Positions 10,490 through 19,856 are shown, counted from the stretch's first letter. The stretch is 64,000 nt of DNA from Falsiroseomonas selenitidurans (GCF_012103215.1 NZ_JAAVNE010000001.1:248001-312000), one strand, 5' to 3'. Notes: a model not told the origin generated them from the sequence alone. A program made the numbers and translations.

Positions 10490-11674
10490 TCAGGCCCGCC
10501 GCCCCGCCGGCCGCAGCCCGTGGTCGGTGGCCGAAAGGGCGGCCACCATCGCCCGGCGCACCGGCGCCAGCGCCGCCCCGGCGCCGATCAGCGCCGCCCG
10601 CGCCAGCCGCGCCGGCGCCCGGTCGTCCGAATACAGCCGCGCCACGGCGTTGGTGGCCAGGAACAGCGGCAGCGTCGCCGCCCGATGCGCCGCGGCATAC
10701 CGGAACAGCGCCGTCGCATCCCCCGGCTCCTGCCCCTCCCGGATCGCGCCGGCCAGCCTGGCGGCGCCGGACAGGCCGAAGTTGAAGCCATGCGCCGTCA
10801 CCGGGTGCATGCCCACCGCCGCATCCCCCAGCAGCGCGAAGCCCCGCCCGACGAAGCGATGCGCATAGGCCGCCACCAGCGGATAGGCGTGCCGCGAGCC
10901 GGCCAGCGCCATGGCGCCGAGCCGCCCGGCATAGCGCCGCGTCACCTCGGCGCCGAAGGCCGTCGCCCCCAGCGCCATGGCCGCCGCCGCCTCCCCCGGC
11001 CTCAACGTCAGCACGACGGAGGACATCCTGCCGTTCAGCGGCAGCATGGCGATGGTCTGGCCATGGCCGAACCACTCTGTTGCCACGCCTTCATGGGGTG
11101 CCTCATGCGTCACCCGGGCGACGATCATGGTGCGCTCGAAATCCAGCATTGCGGCGCCGATCCCGGCCAGGCGCCGCGCCGCGGAGAACCGCGAATCCGC
11201 CGCCACCACCAGCCGCGCCGCCAGGCGCTCGCCGCCCTCCAGCGTCAGCGTCGCGCCGCGCGCCGCCAGCGCCAGTCCCTCAACCGCCCGCCCGGCCAGC
11301 AGCCGCGCCGGGGTCGCCGCCGCGGCCTCGAACAGCGCGCGGCGGATCGCCTGGTTGGGCACCAGCCGGGCCAGTGGCTCGCCGCCCTGCGCCGGCGCCA
11401 GATCCAGCGCCAAGGGCGTGGTGCCATTGATGACCCGCGCCGCGCGCAGCGGCGCCGTCTCCGCCACGGGAATCCGCGCCCAGGCGCCGAGTGCCGCCAG
11501 GATCGCCTGCGAGCGGCGGGTCAGCGCGATCTCCCGCCCATCGAAGGCCGGCGCGGCGAGCGCGGCTTCCGGCGCGCGTTCCAGCAGGGTGACGCGCAGC
11601 CCGCCGTCGGCGAGCGCGCAGGCCAGCGCCAGGCCCGCCGGCCCGGCCCCGATGATGGCGACATCCGTGTCCAT
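10490..11674 (-). CDS. ubiM: FAD-dependent ubiquinone hydroxylase, UbiM-like
   Basis: This 394-residue class A flavin monooxygenase hydroxylates the ubiquinone ring, probably as the 5-hydroxylase UbiM. The N-terminal GxGxxG FAD motif is in VAIIGAGPAGLALA. The family FAD/NADPH DG-like motif appears as VVAADSRFS, and the second FAD motif GDAAVGMHPVTAHGFN is typical of the UbiH/UbiF/UbiM group. The DGREIALTRRS segment and EWFGHGQT are more like UbiM than UbiH. GGAGG about 10 bases before the ATG at 11674 selects this start over the ATG three codons earlier. ubiA is elsewhere in the window. Confidence 0.8.
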   Translation of the reverse strand: MDTDVAIIGAGPAGLALACALADGGLRVTLLERAPEAALAAPAFDGREIALTRRSQAILAALGAWARIPVAETAPLRAARVINGTTPLALDLAPAQGGEPLARLVPNQAIRRALFEAAAATPARLLAGRAVEGLALAARGATLTLEGGERLAARLVVAADSRFSAARRLAGIGAAMLDFERTMIVARVTHEAPHEGVATEWFGHGQTIAMLPLNGRMSSVVLTLRPGEAAAAMALGATAFGAEVTRRYAGRLGAMALAGSRHAYPLVAAYAHRFVGRGFALLGDAAVGMHPVTAHGFNFGLSGAARLAGAIREGQEPGDATALFRYAAAHRAATLPLFLATNAVARLYSDDRAPARLARAALIGAGAALAPVRRAMVAALSATDHGLRPAGRRA

Positions 11675-11768
11675 GGCCCGCATCCCTCCAGCCGTCCTTG
11701 TCCGGCGATGCCGCGTCCCGGTCCTTGATCCGCCGCAACCGAGAAGGTGGTTGCGCGCTCCGGCCGCG

Positions 11769-12455
11769 TCACCCCTCGCCGCCCAGCGCCCGCCCGGCGC
11801 GGTGCCGGCGCAGCAGCAGCAGCCCGATCAGGATGGAGAGCCCGAACAGCCCGATGCCCAGCGCCAACTGCCAGGCGCCCTCCACCCTGATGCCCTTGCC
11901 CAGCAGGGCGAAGACCACGGTCTGCGGCAGGTAGCCCAGCGCGGAGGCGGCCAGGAAAGGCCCCGCCGCCAGCCCGGCCATGCCGCCCAGCAGGTTCAGC
12001 GCCAGGTTGTTGCCCACCGGCAGCAGCCGCAGCGCAAGCGTGGCGGCGAAGGGGTCGGCGCGCAGCACGTCGCGCAGCGGCCGCAGCCGGTGGCCGAAGC
12101 GGCCCTGCATCCGGCGCTCCGCCCAAGGCCGCCCCAGCAGCCGCGCCCAGAAGAAGCTGGTGGCGCAGCCCAGAAGCTGCGCGACCAGGCCCAGCGCACT
12201 GCCCAGCACGGTGCCGAAGGCATAGCCGCCGAGAAAGGCAACGCTCTGCCGTGGCACGCCGGCGGCGGTCAGCGCCGCGCCCATCAGCACGAAGACCAGC
12301 TCGCCCCAAAGCCCCTCGTCGCGGATGCTGCGGTCCACCCAGCCGGTGCCGGGCACGCCGCCCATCTGCCGCAGCAGGGCGCCGGCCGCCAGCAGGCCGG
12401 CGGCCAGCAGCAGCAGCTTCGCCAGGGACCGCCAGCGTTCCGGCAGGCGCTGCAT
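11769..12455 (-). CDS. TVP38/TMEM64 family (VTT domain) membrane protein
   Basis: This 228-residue inner-membrane protein has about five or six hydrophobic segments. The VTT/SNARE-associated core includes GVPRQSVAFLGGYAFGTVLG, the polar loop FWARLLGR and RLLPVGNNLALNLLGG, which match the TVP38/DedA-related family of putative lipid scramblases or transporters. Its ATG overlaps the stop of the preceding glycosyltransferase gene by one base (TGATG), so the two are coupled and may act together on a membrane lipid. The substrate is unknown. Confidence 0.83.
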   Translation of the reverse strand: MQRLPERWRSLAKLLLLAAGLLAAGALLRQMGGVPGTGWVDRSIRDEGLWGELVFVLMGAALTAAGVPRQSVAFLGGYAFGTVLGSALGLVAQLLGCATSFFWARLLGRPWAERRMQGRFGHRLRPLRDVLRADPFAATLALRLLPVGNNLALNLLGGMAGLAAGPFLAASALGYLPQTVVFALLGKGIRVEGAWQLALGIGLFGLSILIGLLLLRRHRAGRALGGEG

Positions 12456-13255
12456 CAGGGGTGCGGCACCGGGCCATCCGCCGGCACCGGCACGCGCTCC
12501 GCCACCGGCCGCTTCCAGCGGCGCTGCAGCCAGATCACGCCCAGCAGGTCGGCGATGCTGACCGCGAGACGGTCCAGCGTGCCGTAGTTGGACTGCCCGC
12601 GCAGCCGCGGCCGGTGGTTCACCGGCTCGCTCACCACCCGCCCGCCGGCGCGCAGCACCAGCGCCGGCAGGTAGCGGTGCATGTGGTCGAAGCGCGGCAG
12701 GTCCAGGAACAGGGCGCGCGGGAACACCTTCAGCCCGCAGCCGGTATCGGGCGTTGCATCGCCCAGCAGCCGGGCGCGCACCGCATTGGCCATCCGGCTG
12801 GTCACCCGCTTCACGCCGCTGTCGCGCCGCTTCGTCCGGTGGCCCGCCACCAGGATATCGCCGGAAGCCTCCGCCCGGGCCCGCGCCCAGAGAGTCGGAA
12901 TATCCGCCGGGTCGTTCTGCCCGTCCCCGTCCAGGGTCGCGATCCAGGCCGCCCGCGCCGCCATCACGCCGCTGACCACGCCGGCCGACTGGCCGCAGGA
13001 AACCCGGTGCCGCAGCACCACGACGGGATGCCGCGCGGCCGCCTCCACCAGGCGCTGCGCCGTGTCGTCGGTGGATCCGTCATCGACGCAGACCACCTCA
13101 TGCGCCGTGCCGGCCATCGCCGCGGCGATCTCGGCGATCAGCGGCAGGACGTTCGGCCCCTCGTTCCGCATCGGGATGACGATGGAGATCAGCGGCGCGG
13201 CGGCGGGATCGGCGCCATCGGGCCGGTCCGGCCTCGGGGACAGGTCGGGGGCCAT
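12455..13255 (-). CDS. Glycosyltransferase family 2, dolichol-phosphate-mannose-synthase-like
   Basis: This 266-residue GT-A fold transferase moves a sugar from a nucleotide donor, probably onto undecaprenyl phosphate or another lipid. The motifs ISIVIPMRNEG, VDDGSTDDT, the acidic LDGDGQNDP (DxD-like metal site) and the C-terminal RLRGQSNYG are those of DPM1/ArnC-type GT2 enzymes. No strong C-terminal membrane anchor is evident. It is coupled to the TVP38-like gene by a one-base overlap. Involvement in lipid A or polysaccharide modification is an inference from family only. Confidence 0.85.
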   Translation of the reverse strand: MAPDLSPRPDRPDGADPAAAPLISIVIPMRNEGPNVLPLIAEIAAAMAGTAHEVVCVDDGSTDDTAQRLVEAAARHPVVVLRHRVSCGQSAGVVSGVMAARAAWIATLDGDGQNDPADIPTLWARARAEASGDILVAGHRTKRRDSGVKRVTSRMANAVRARLLGDATPDTGCGLKVFPRALFLDLPRFDHMHRYLPALVLRAGGRVVSEPVNHRPRLRGQSNYGTLDRLAVSIADLLGVIWLQRRWKRPVAERVPVPADGPVPHP

Positions 13256-13365
13256 GGCCGGGCGGGGTAGCAGGGGGCGCAGCGGGCGGCAAGCAGCCCG
13301 CCGGGCATCCCCGCCATGGAGCGGCGGATGCTGCGCAATCGCGCAGGCGCCCCTATGGTAGTGTC

Positions 13366-14442
13366 ATGCCCTTCGACCCGCCCGCCCCGCTCCCCGCCGC
13401 AACCCGCCACGCCCAGGCGCGGGCCGTCGCCACCTGGCTGCTCTTCGTTGCCGGCCTGGTCTGGATCATGGTGGCGATCGGCGGCGCCACACGGCTGACC
13501 GGCTCCGGCCTGTCCATCATGGAATGGGCGCCGCTCTCCGGAACCCTGCCGCCGCTGAGCGAGGCGGAATGGCAGCGCCTGTACGACCTGTACCGGACCA
13601 TCCCGCAATACGCGCTGGTCAACCAGGGCTTCGGGCTGGAGGGTTTCAAGGAGATCTTCTGGCTGGAGTGGATCCACCGCTTCTGGGGCCGGCTGATCGG
13701 GCTGGCCTATGCCGCCGGCCTCGCCTGGTTCTGGCTGCGCGGCCGCATCCCGCCGGGCAGCAAGCCGCGCCTTCTGGGGCTGCTGGCGCTGGGCGGGCTG
13801 CAGGGCGCGATCGGCTGGTACATGGTGGCCTCCGGATTCGAGGCGGACCGCACTGCCGTCTCTCCCTACCGGCTGGTGATCCATCTGGGTCTGGCGCTGG
13901 CGATCTTCGCCGCCCTGGTCTGGACCGCGCTCGGCCTGCTGCGGCCGGCAGGCACGGCGCCGGCGGCGGCGCGGCCGGTGCGGCGGATGCTGCTTGTCGC
14001 CGCCTGGGCGCTGGTGGGCGCCCTGCTGGCCGGCGGCTTCGTCGCCGGCATCCGCGCCGGCCTCTCCTTCAACACCTTCCCGCTGATGGATGGCCAGCTG
14101 GTGCCGGATGGCTACTGGCTGCTGTCGCCGGCCTGGACCAATCTGACCAGCAACGTCGCCGCGGTGCAGTTCAACCACCGCCTGCTGGCGACGCTGACGC
14201 TGCTGTGTGCCGCCGGGGCGGTCTGGGCGGCGCTGCGCCGCCTGCCGGCGGGCGGCGCGCGGGGTGCCGTGCTGGGCTTCGGCGCCGCGGTTGCCCTGCA
14301 ATACACGCTGGGCGTGGTGACGCTGCTGCATGTGGTGCCGGTCTCGCTCGGCACGCTGCACCAGGCGGTGGCGGTGCTGGTGCTGGGCACCGCGCTGGTG
14401 GCGCTGCACGCGCTGCGCCCCGCCGCGCCCCCGTCCCCGTGA
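13366..14442 (+). CDS. ctaA: Heme A synthase, Cox15/CtaA
   Basis: This 358-residue polytopic membrane protein oxidises the heme O C8 methyl group to make heme A for aa3-type oxidases. It has about eight membrane segments. Four conserved histidines are visible in EWIHRFWGR, VIHLGLAL, QFNHRLLA and GTLHQAVAV. The GGATRLTGSGLSIMEW loop is diagnostic of the proteobacterial/mitochondrial Cox15 type. The gene overlaps the next start by four bases (GTGA), so a sensor kinase is translated immediately downstream. Confidence 0.96.
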   Translation: MPFDPPAPLPAATRHAQARAVATWLLFVAGLVWIMVAIGGATRLTGSGLSIMEWAPLSGTLPPLSEAEWQRLYDLYRTIPQYALVNQGFGLEGFKEIFWLEWIHRFWGRLIGLAYAAGLAWFWLRGRIPPGSKPRLLGLLALGGLQGAIGWYMVASGFEADRTAVSPYRLVIHLGLALAIFAALVWTALGLLRPAGTAPAAARPVRRMLLVAAWALVGALLAGGFVAGIRAGLSFNTFPLMDGQLVPDGYWLLSPAWTNLTSNVAAVQFNHRLLATLTLLCAAGAVWAALRRLPAGGARGAVLGFGAAVALQYTLGVVTLLHVVPVSLGTLHQAVAVLVLGTALVALHALRPAAPPSP

Positions 14443-16703
14443 GCGCGGACGCCGAGCTTCCGCCGCCGCCCTCGCTGGCGGCCATCTGCGCCGCCCTTCC
14501 GGTGGCGGTCGCGGTCTACAATTCGGCCCACCGCCTGGTGCTGGCCAATGACGGTGCCCTTGCCTGGCATGGCCTGGACCCTGCCCGCGCCCAGCCCGGC
14601 ATGGCCTTCGGGGAAATCGTCCGGCTGCTGGCCTGGGCCGGCGCCTATGGGCGGGGAGAGCCGGAGAACCTCGTGCGCAGCGTGCTGGCGATCGACCGCA
14701 GCCGCCCGCACAGCCGCTTGGTCCGCAGCAGCGACGACCGCATCTTCGCCGTCGAGAGCCGGCCTCTGCCGGCGGGCGGCTTCCTGACCTGCACCGCCGA
14801 TGTCAGCGCCATGGCCAGGGCCGAGGCCGATTCGGCCGCCCGCGCGCGGCTTCTGGAAGCGGTGCTCAGCCGGCTCCAGGCCGGGGTCGCGCTGTTCGAC
14901 GCGGACCTTCTGCTGAGCCTTTCCAACCCCTCCTATGAGGGGCTGATCGGCCTGCCGGCCGGCACCATCCGCCCCGGCATGGCGCATGGCGAGATCCTGG
15001 CCCTGCTGGAGCAGCGCGGCGAGATGGACGCCGCGGAGCGCGCCGAAACCGCGGAACGCGTGCAGGAGGGCCGCTTCCAGCCCGGCACCCGCCAGCGCCT
15101 GCGCCCCACCGGGGAAGTGCTGCGCGTCGGCAGCCAGCGCCTGCCGCAGGGCGGCTTCATGATCGAGGTGGACGACGTCACCCCGCTGAAACGGGCGGAG
15201 GACGAGGCCCGCCGCCGCGCCGCCCTGCTTGACGGGGTGCTGGACGCGCTGCCGCATGGCGTCTGCGTCTACGGGCCGGACCGCCGCGTGGTGCGCTTCA
15301 ACAGCGCCTATGGCCGCATCATGGCGGGCTCCCCCATCGTGGTGGGGGACCTGCTGGACGACATGGTGGCACGGCGCGAAGCGGAAGGGGAATTCACCGC
15401 CGCCGAGGCCGCGCTGGTCCGCCGCCGCCCGGCGGAACCCCCGGGCCAGGGCCTGTTGCGCCATGTCCGCCCGAACGGCACGGCGGTGGAAAGCCGCGTC
15501 GCGCCGCTGCCCGATGGCGGCCATATCAGCGTGCTGACCGACGTCACCGCCCTGCACCGCGCCGAATCGGAGGCCAGCCGCCGCGCCGCCATGCTGGAGG
15601 CGATGCAGAGCTCGATCCGCCAGGGCATCGTCATGTACGGCCCGGACCGCCGGCTGATCACCACCAACAGCCGCACCGCGCCGATGATCGGCCTGCCGGC
15701 GGATTTCCTGCAGCCCGGCCGGCTGGTGGATGAGGTGCTGGACGAACAGGTGCGCCGCGGCGAGATCTCGGCCGAGGCCGGGGCCCGCGCCAAGGCGAAC
15801 GACCGCAGCCGCTCCTACCGCTACCACCGCAGCACGCGCGATGGCCGGGTGATCGAGGCCGCCTCCGACCCCACCGCCGATGGCGGCTTTGTCATGACCT
15901 TCAGCGACGTGACGGAGGACTACCGCATCCGCGCCGAGCTGGAACGTGCCCGCATCGCGGCGGAAGCCGCCTCCGAGGCCAAGTCCCGCTTCCTGGCGAC
16001 GATGAGCCACGAGCTGCGCACGCCGCTGAACGCGGTGATCGGCTTCAGCGACGCGCTGGCGCAGGAGCGCGACCGCAAGCGGCTGGAGGATTTCGCCCGA
16101 TCGATCAACGAGGCCGGGCGCCACCTGCTGCTGCTGATCGACGACATCCTGGACGTCGCCCGCAGCCAGACCGGGGCGCTCGAGATCGCCGAGCACCCGG
16201 TGGGCGTTGGGCCGCTGCTGGAGGAGGCCGGCGCCGCCATCGCGCAGGATGCCGGCAAGGCCGGCCTTACCCTGGTGCTGGACGTGCCGGACGGCCTGCC
16301 GGCGCTCCGCGGCGATGCCAGGCGTCTGCACCAGCTGCTGCTGAGCCTGCTGTCCAACGCCGTGAAGTTCACCCCGCCCGGCGGCTGCATCACCCTCTCC
16401 GCCGGCGTGACCGACACCGGGCTCGCGATCCGCGTCGCCGATACCGGCATCGGCATCGCCCCGGAGGACCGGGAAAGGGTGTTCGAGCCCTTCACCCAGG
16501 TGGACAATTCCCTGGCCCGCCGCTTTCACGGCTCCGGCCTCGGCCTCTACATGGCCCGCACCCTGGCCGAGGCGCTGGGCGGGTCGGTGGCGCTGGAGGC
16601 ACCGCCCGGCCCCGGCACCCTCGCCGTGCTCCGCTTCCCTCCCGCCCGCCTGCTCACCGCCCCATATGCCGGGGCGGAACACCATGTGAAGGACCCACCG
16701 TGA
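14439..16703 (+). CDS. Multi-PAS sensor histidine kinase (soluble)
   Basis: This 754-residue hybrid-free histidine kinase has no membrane segment and carries about four PAS-like domains in tandem (roughly residues 10-115, 130-245, 255-360 and 375-490). Each resembles the others, with recurring VYGPDRRVVRFN-type and RVGSQRLPQGGF-type motifs. A HisKA domain follows, with His524 in SHELRTPLNAVIGFSD, then an HATPase_c domain with DTGIGIAPEDRERVFEPF (near 668) and GSGLGLYMA (near 700). The start is GTG, overlapping the ctaA stop as GTGA. The end overlaps tldD in the same way. No cognate response regulator is adjacent. Cytosolic ligands, possibly heme or redox, are plausible but unproven. Confidence 0.88.
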   Translation: MSADAELPPPPSLAAICAALPVAVAVYNSAHRLVLANDGALAWHGLDPARAQPGMAFGEIVRLLAWAGAYGRGEPENLVRSVLAIDRSRPHSRLVRSSDDRIFAVESRPLPAGGFLTCTADVSAMARAEADSAARARLLEAVLSRLQAGVALFDADLLLSLSNPSYEGLIGLPAGTIRPGMAHGEILALLEQRGEMDAAERAETAERVQEGRFQPGTRQRLRPTGEVLRVGSQRLPQGGFMIEVDDVTPLKRAEDEARRRAALLDGVLDALPHGVCVYGPDRRVVRFNSAYGRIMAGSPIVVGDLLDDMVARREAEGEFTAAEAALVRRRPAEPPGQGLLRHVRPNGTAVESRVAPLPDGGHISVLTDVTALHRAESEASRRAAMLEAMQSSIRQGIVMYGPDRRLITTNSRTAPMIGLPADFLQPGRLVDEVLDEQVRRGEISAEAGARAKANDRSRSYRYHRSTRDGRVIEAASDPTADGGFVMTFSDVTEDYRIRAELERARIAAEAASEAKSRFLATMSHELRTPLNAVIGFSDALAQERDRKRLEDFARSINEAGRHLLLLIDDILDVARSQTGALEIAEHPVGVGPLLEEAGAAIAQDAGKAGLTLVLDVPDGLPALRGDARRLHQLLLSLLSNAVKFTPPGGCITLSAGVTDTGLAIRVADTGIGIAPEDRERVFEPFTQVDNSLARRFHGSGLGLYMARTLAEALGGSVALEAPPGPGTLAVLRFPPARLLTAPYAGAEHHVKDPP

Positions 16704-18133
16704 CCGATGCCCTGGCTGCCACCGACGCGCTGTTCTTCGCCCGGCTGGACCGCGACGCCGCCGAACGGCTGACGCGCGCGGCGACCGCGGGGGCGGAGGA
16801 TGGCGAGCTGTTCCTGGAACACCGGGAAAGCGAGGCGATCAGCCTGGAGGATGGCCGCATCCGCTCCGCCAGCTTCGACGTCACCAGCGGCTTCGGCCTG
16901 CGCAGCGTGGCCGGGGAGGCCGCCGGCTACGCCCATGCCGCGGAGCTGTCGGAAGCCGCCCTGGCGCGGGCGGCAGAGACGGTGAAGGCGGTGGCCGCCG
17001 GCCATTCCGGCACGCTGGATGTCGGCCCGCGCGCCACCAACACCCGGCTCTATTCCGACCTCAACCCGCTCTCCGCCATGGAGTTCGCGGCCAAGACCGC
17101 GATGCTGGCGGAGATCGACGCCTATGCCCGCGCCCGGGACCCGCGGGTGCGCCAGGTGATGGCCTCCATCTTCGGGGAATGGCAGGCGGTGCAGATCCTG
17201 CGCCCGGATGGGTCACGGGTTGCCGATCTGCGCCCGCTGGTGCGGCTGAACGTCGCCGTGGTGGTGGAAAGCGACGGGCGGAAGGAGACCGGCAGCACCG
17301 GCACCGGCGGCCGCTTCGCCTATGAGCGGGTGCTGAACCAGGCCACCTGGAAATCGGCGGTGGAGGAAGCCCTGCGCCAGGCGCTGCTGAACCTCGACAG
17401 CGTCCCGGCCCCGGCCGGGGAGATGGAGGTGGTGCTGGGCCCGGGATGGCCCGGCATCCTGCTGCACGAAGCGATCGGCCATGGGTTGGAAGGCGATTTC
17501 AACCGCAAGAAGACCAGCGCCTTCGCGGGCCTGCTCGGCCAGCGCATCGCCTCCCCCGGCGTCACCGTGGTGGATGACGGCACGATGCCGGACCGCCGCG
17601 GGTCGCTGAGCGTGGATGACGAGGGCACGCCCTCGGGCCGCACCACGCTGATCGAGGACGGGATCCTGGTGGGCTTTCTCCAGGACCGGCAGAATGCGCG
17701 GCTGATGGGCGTGGCGCCGACCGGCAATGGGCGGCGGCAGTCCCACGCCCATATCCCGATGCCGCGCATGACCAATACGGTGATGCTGGGCGGCGACCGC
17801 GACCCGGGCGAGATCCTGGCCAGCGTGAAGCGCGGCATCTACGCGGTGAATTTCGGCGGCGGCCAGGTGGACATCACCTCCGGCAAATTCGTCTTCTCCG
17901 CCAGCGAGGCGTATCTGATCGAGGATGGCAAGATCGGCGCGCCGGTGAAGGGCGCGACGCTGATCGGCAACGGGCCGGATGCGCTGACCAAGGTGGCGAT
18001 GGTGGGCAATGACATGGCGCTGGATGCCGGCATCGGCACCTGCGGCAAGCAGGGCCAGGGCGTGCCGGTGGGCGTCGGCCAGCCGACGCTGAAGATGACC
18101 GGGCTGACCATCGGCGGCACCGCCGTGGGGTAA
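16700..18133 (+). CDS. tldD: Metalloprotease TldD
   Basis: This 477-residue subunit of the TldD/TldE zinc protease degrades unfolded peptides and processes some RiPP precursors. The zinc motif HEAIGHGLEGDF (His256, Glu257, His261) is intact. The N-terminal LEHRESEAISLEDGRI and the C-terminal GNGPDALTKVAMVGNDM, GTCGKQGQGVPVGVGQPTLK segments are canonical. It starts at GTG within the GTGA overlap with the kinase gene. The partner TldE/PmbA is not in the window. Confidence 0.96.
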   Translation: MTDALAATDALFFARLDRDAAERLTRAATAGAEDGELFLEHRESEAISLEDGRIRSASFDVTSGFGLRSVAGEAAGYAHAAELSEAALARAAETVKAVAAGHSGTLDVGPRATNTRLYSDLNPLSAMEFAAKTAMLAEIDAYARARDPRVRQVMASIFGEWQAVQILRPDGSRVADLRPLVRLNVAVVVESDGRKETGSTGTGGRFAYERVLNQATWKSAVEEALRQALLNLDSVPAPAGEMEVVLGPGWPGILLHEAIGHGLEGDFNRKKTSAFAGLLGQRIASPGVTVVDDGTMPDRRGSLSVDDEGTPSGRTTLIEDGILVGFLQDRQNARLMGVAPTGNGRRQSHAHIPMPRMTNTVMLGGDRDPGEILASVKRGIYAVNFGGGQVDITSGKFVFSASEAYLIEDGKIGAPVKGATLIGNGPDALTKVAMVGNDMALDAGIGTCGKQGQGVPVGVGQPTLKMTGLTIGGTAVG

Positions 18134-18145
18134 CGGCGGCGACGC

Positions 18146-18796
18146 TCAGCCGGCCGGGCGTCGCGCCAGGGCCAGGCCGAGGCCAAGCGCGACCATGGCA
18201 CCGCCCGAGCCCAGCCGCAGGCGCCGGATCAGCCCCGGGCGCGCCGCCGCGCCATCCCGGATGCGGCTGGCCGCGAAGGCCACCACGATATCGGCCAGCG
18301 TGTTCAGCGCAACCGAGATGAAGCCAAGGGCGACGAACGGCCAGGCGACAGGGCCCGCGGCCGGATCCAGGAACTGCGGCACGAAGGCCAGGAAGAAGGC
18401 CGCCGTCTTCGGGTTCAGCGCCTCCACCAGCACGCCCTCCCGGAACGCCCGCCCGGACCCGATCGGTGGCTGTGCCAGGCCCGCGCCGAGGTCCGGCGCC
18501 CGATCCCGGCGTGCCGCCTGGAGGGTGCGGAAGCCCAGCCAGACCAGATAGGCGGCCCCGGCCAGCTTGAGGATGGTGAACAGCTCCGCGCTCGCCAGCA
18601 GGACGGCCGAAACGCCCAGGCTGCCCGCCAGCACATGCACCATGCCGCCCAGGCCGGTTCCAAAGCTGGAAGCCACGCCTTCCGCCCGCCCACCGGCCAA
18701 GCTGCGCGCCGCCACGTAGAAGAGGCCGGGGCCGGGTGTGACCGCGAGCAGCAGGGCGGCAGCGAAATACAAGGCGAGCTGGGTCAGGTCGGGCAT
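18146..18796 (-). CDS. LysE/RhtB family amino-acid exporter
   Basis: This 216-residue inner-membrane exporter of amino acids or homoserine derivatives has about six hydrophobic helices. The N-terminal VTPGPGLFYVAARSLAGGRAEG is the LysE/RhtB signature. The second half includes FREGVLVEALNPKTAAFFLAFVPQF, also typical. It converges with tldD 12 bp away. The amino acid exported cannot be predicted. Confidence 0.9.
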   Translation of the reverse strand: MPDLTQLALYFAAALLLAVTPGPGLFYVAARSLAGGRAEGVASSFGTGLGGMVHVLAGSLGVSAVLLASAELFTILKLAGAAYLVWLGFRTLQAARRDRAPDLGAGLAQPPIGSGRAFREGVLVEALNPKTAAFFLAFVPQFLDPAAGPVAWPFVALGFISVALNTLADIVVAFAASRIRDGAAARPGLIRRLRLGSGGAMVALGLGLALARRPAG

Positions 18797-18849
18797 GGCT
18801 CAGGCTCTACGGCATGGCGCCGGACGCGCCCAGCCCCACCACGGCGCCG

Positions 18850-19542
18850 TCAGTCCAGCTCGATCCCGAAGGCCCGGCGCAGCCCCGCCTCCCCCGCCCG
18901 CGTCACCAGCACGGCGCGCGATTGCGGCACCCGCTTCACCCAGCCGAGTTCGAAGCAGCGCGCACACAGCGCCGCCCCCAGCCCGCCGGCCAGGTGATGG
19001 CGCCGCTCGCTCCAGTCCAGGCAGGGCCGGCAGAAGGCGCGGCGTGACCCAACCGCTTGCGACGTGATGCCGAGCCCGGCCAGGAAATCCTCCCCCGCCG
19101 GCGTCACCGCGCCGCCATCCGTCGCCAGTTCCACCTGCCCCCGCGCCGCCATGGCGTCGGCGATCGCCACGCCAAGCTGGCCGGCCAGGTGGTCGTAGCA
19201 GGTGCGCGCGCGTCGCATTGCTGCATCTGCCGGGCCGGTGCGGCGCGGCCGCGCCGGCGGTGGCGCGGCGCCGGCCACCATCATGATCGCCTCCAGCATC
19301 CGCGCCACCGCGGGGCTGGCCAGCCGGTGGTAGCGGTGGCGCCCCTGGCGCTCCATCGCCAGCAGCCCGGCAGCCGCCAGCCGGGCCAGATGCCCGCTGG
19401 CGGTCTGCGCGGTGATGCCGGCCGCGCCCGCCAACTCCCCCGCTGTCAGCGCGCGGCCATCCATCAGGGCGTTCAGCATGCAGGCGCGGGCGGGGTCGCC
19501 CACCAGGGCGGCGGTCTCGGCCATGGCGGCGTTGCTGGACAT
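18850..19542 (-). CDS. ArsR/SmtB-like winged-helix repressor with C-terminal cysteine domain
   Basis: This 230-residue regulator has an N-terminal ArsR-type winged helix (about residues 8-85; LTAGELAGAAGITAQTASGHLARLAAAGL is the HTH). Its C-terminal domain carries two CxxC pairs (CRPC and CARC) around SERRHHLAG, possibly a zinc or metalloid site. It is longer than classical ArsR (about 100-120 residues) but like the HTH regulators often paired with MFS pumps. GGAG 7 bases before the ATG at 19542 chooses this start. It is divergent from the MFS gene, and the intergenic region holds two matching palindromes that are likely operators. Confidence 0.82.
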   Translation of the reverse strand: MSSNAAMAETAALVGDPARACMLNALMDGRALTAGELAGAAGITAQTASGHLARLAAAGLLAMERQGRHRYHRLASPAVARMLEAIMMVAGAAPPPARPRRTGPADAAMRRARTCYDHLAGQLGVAIADAMAARGQVELATDGGAVTPAGEDFLAGLGITSQAVGSRRAFCRPCLDWSERRHHLAGGLGAALCARCFELGWVKRVPQSRAVLVTRAGEAGLRRAFGIELD

Positions 19543-19590
19543 GGCAGGGCTCCCGATCACGGCGGCAGATCATGGGCCGGTGCTGCGCGC

Positions 19591-19616
19591 CATGCTTCGG
19601 CCCGGACCGAAGCATG
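19591..19616. promoter_or_regulatory. Palindromic operator A upstream of the ArsR-like gene
   Basis: A perfect 10-bp inverted repeat CATGCTTCGG-N6-CCGAAGCATG lies 49 bp upstream of the repressor start. It has the same half-site and spacing as a second palindrome next to the MFS gene, as expected for a dimeric winged-helix repressor. Confidence 0.65.
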
Positions 19617-19785
19617 GCCGCCCGCGGCCACCGCCGCCAGCACGTCCTGGCGGCTCCGGTGCCGTTCGAAGCAGCCGGCAGGCCAGGCCGGCGGCGGCGA
19701 GAGGCCGCGCCCGGATCGGGGCGAGGGCGGGCAGGTGCGGCGGTTCCGGCCGGGTCCCCGCCAGGCTGAAGCCGCGGCCGCGCCG

Positions 19786-19811
19786 CATGCTTCGGCCGGC
19801 GCCGCACCATG
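19786..19811. promoter_or_regulatory. Palindromic operator B upstream of the MFS gene
   Basis: The half-site CATGCTTCGG recurs exactly, followed after six bases by CCGCACCATG, which matches the other half-site at 8 of 10 positions. It ends 45 bp before the MFS start. The 314-base gap between the two divergent genes otherwise shows no gene. Confidence 0.6.
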
Positions 19812-19856
19812 CCCCTGGCCCGCCACCGCAGGCTGGGGGCAGCCGGAGAATGTCCC

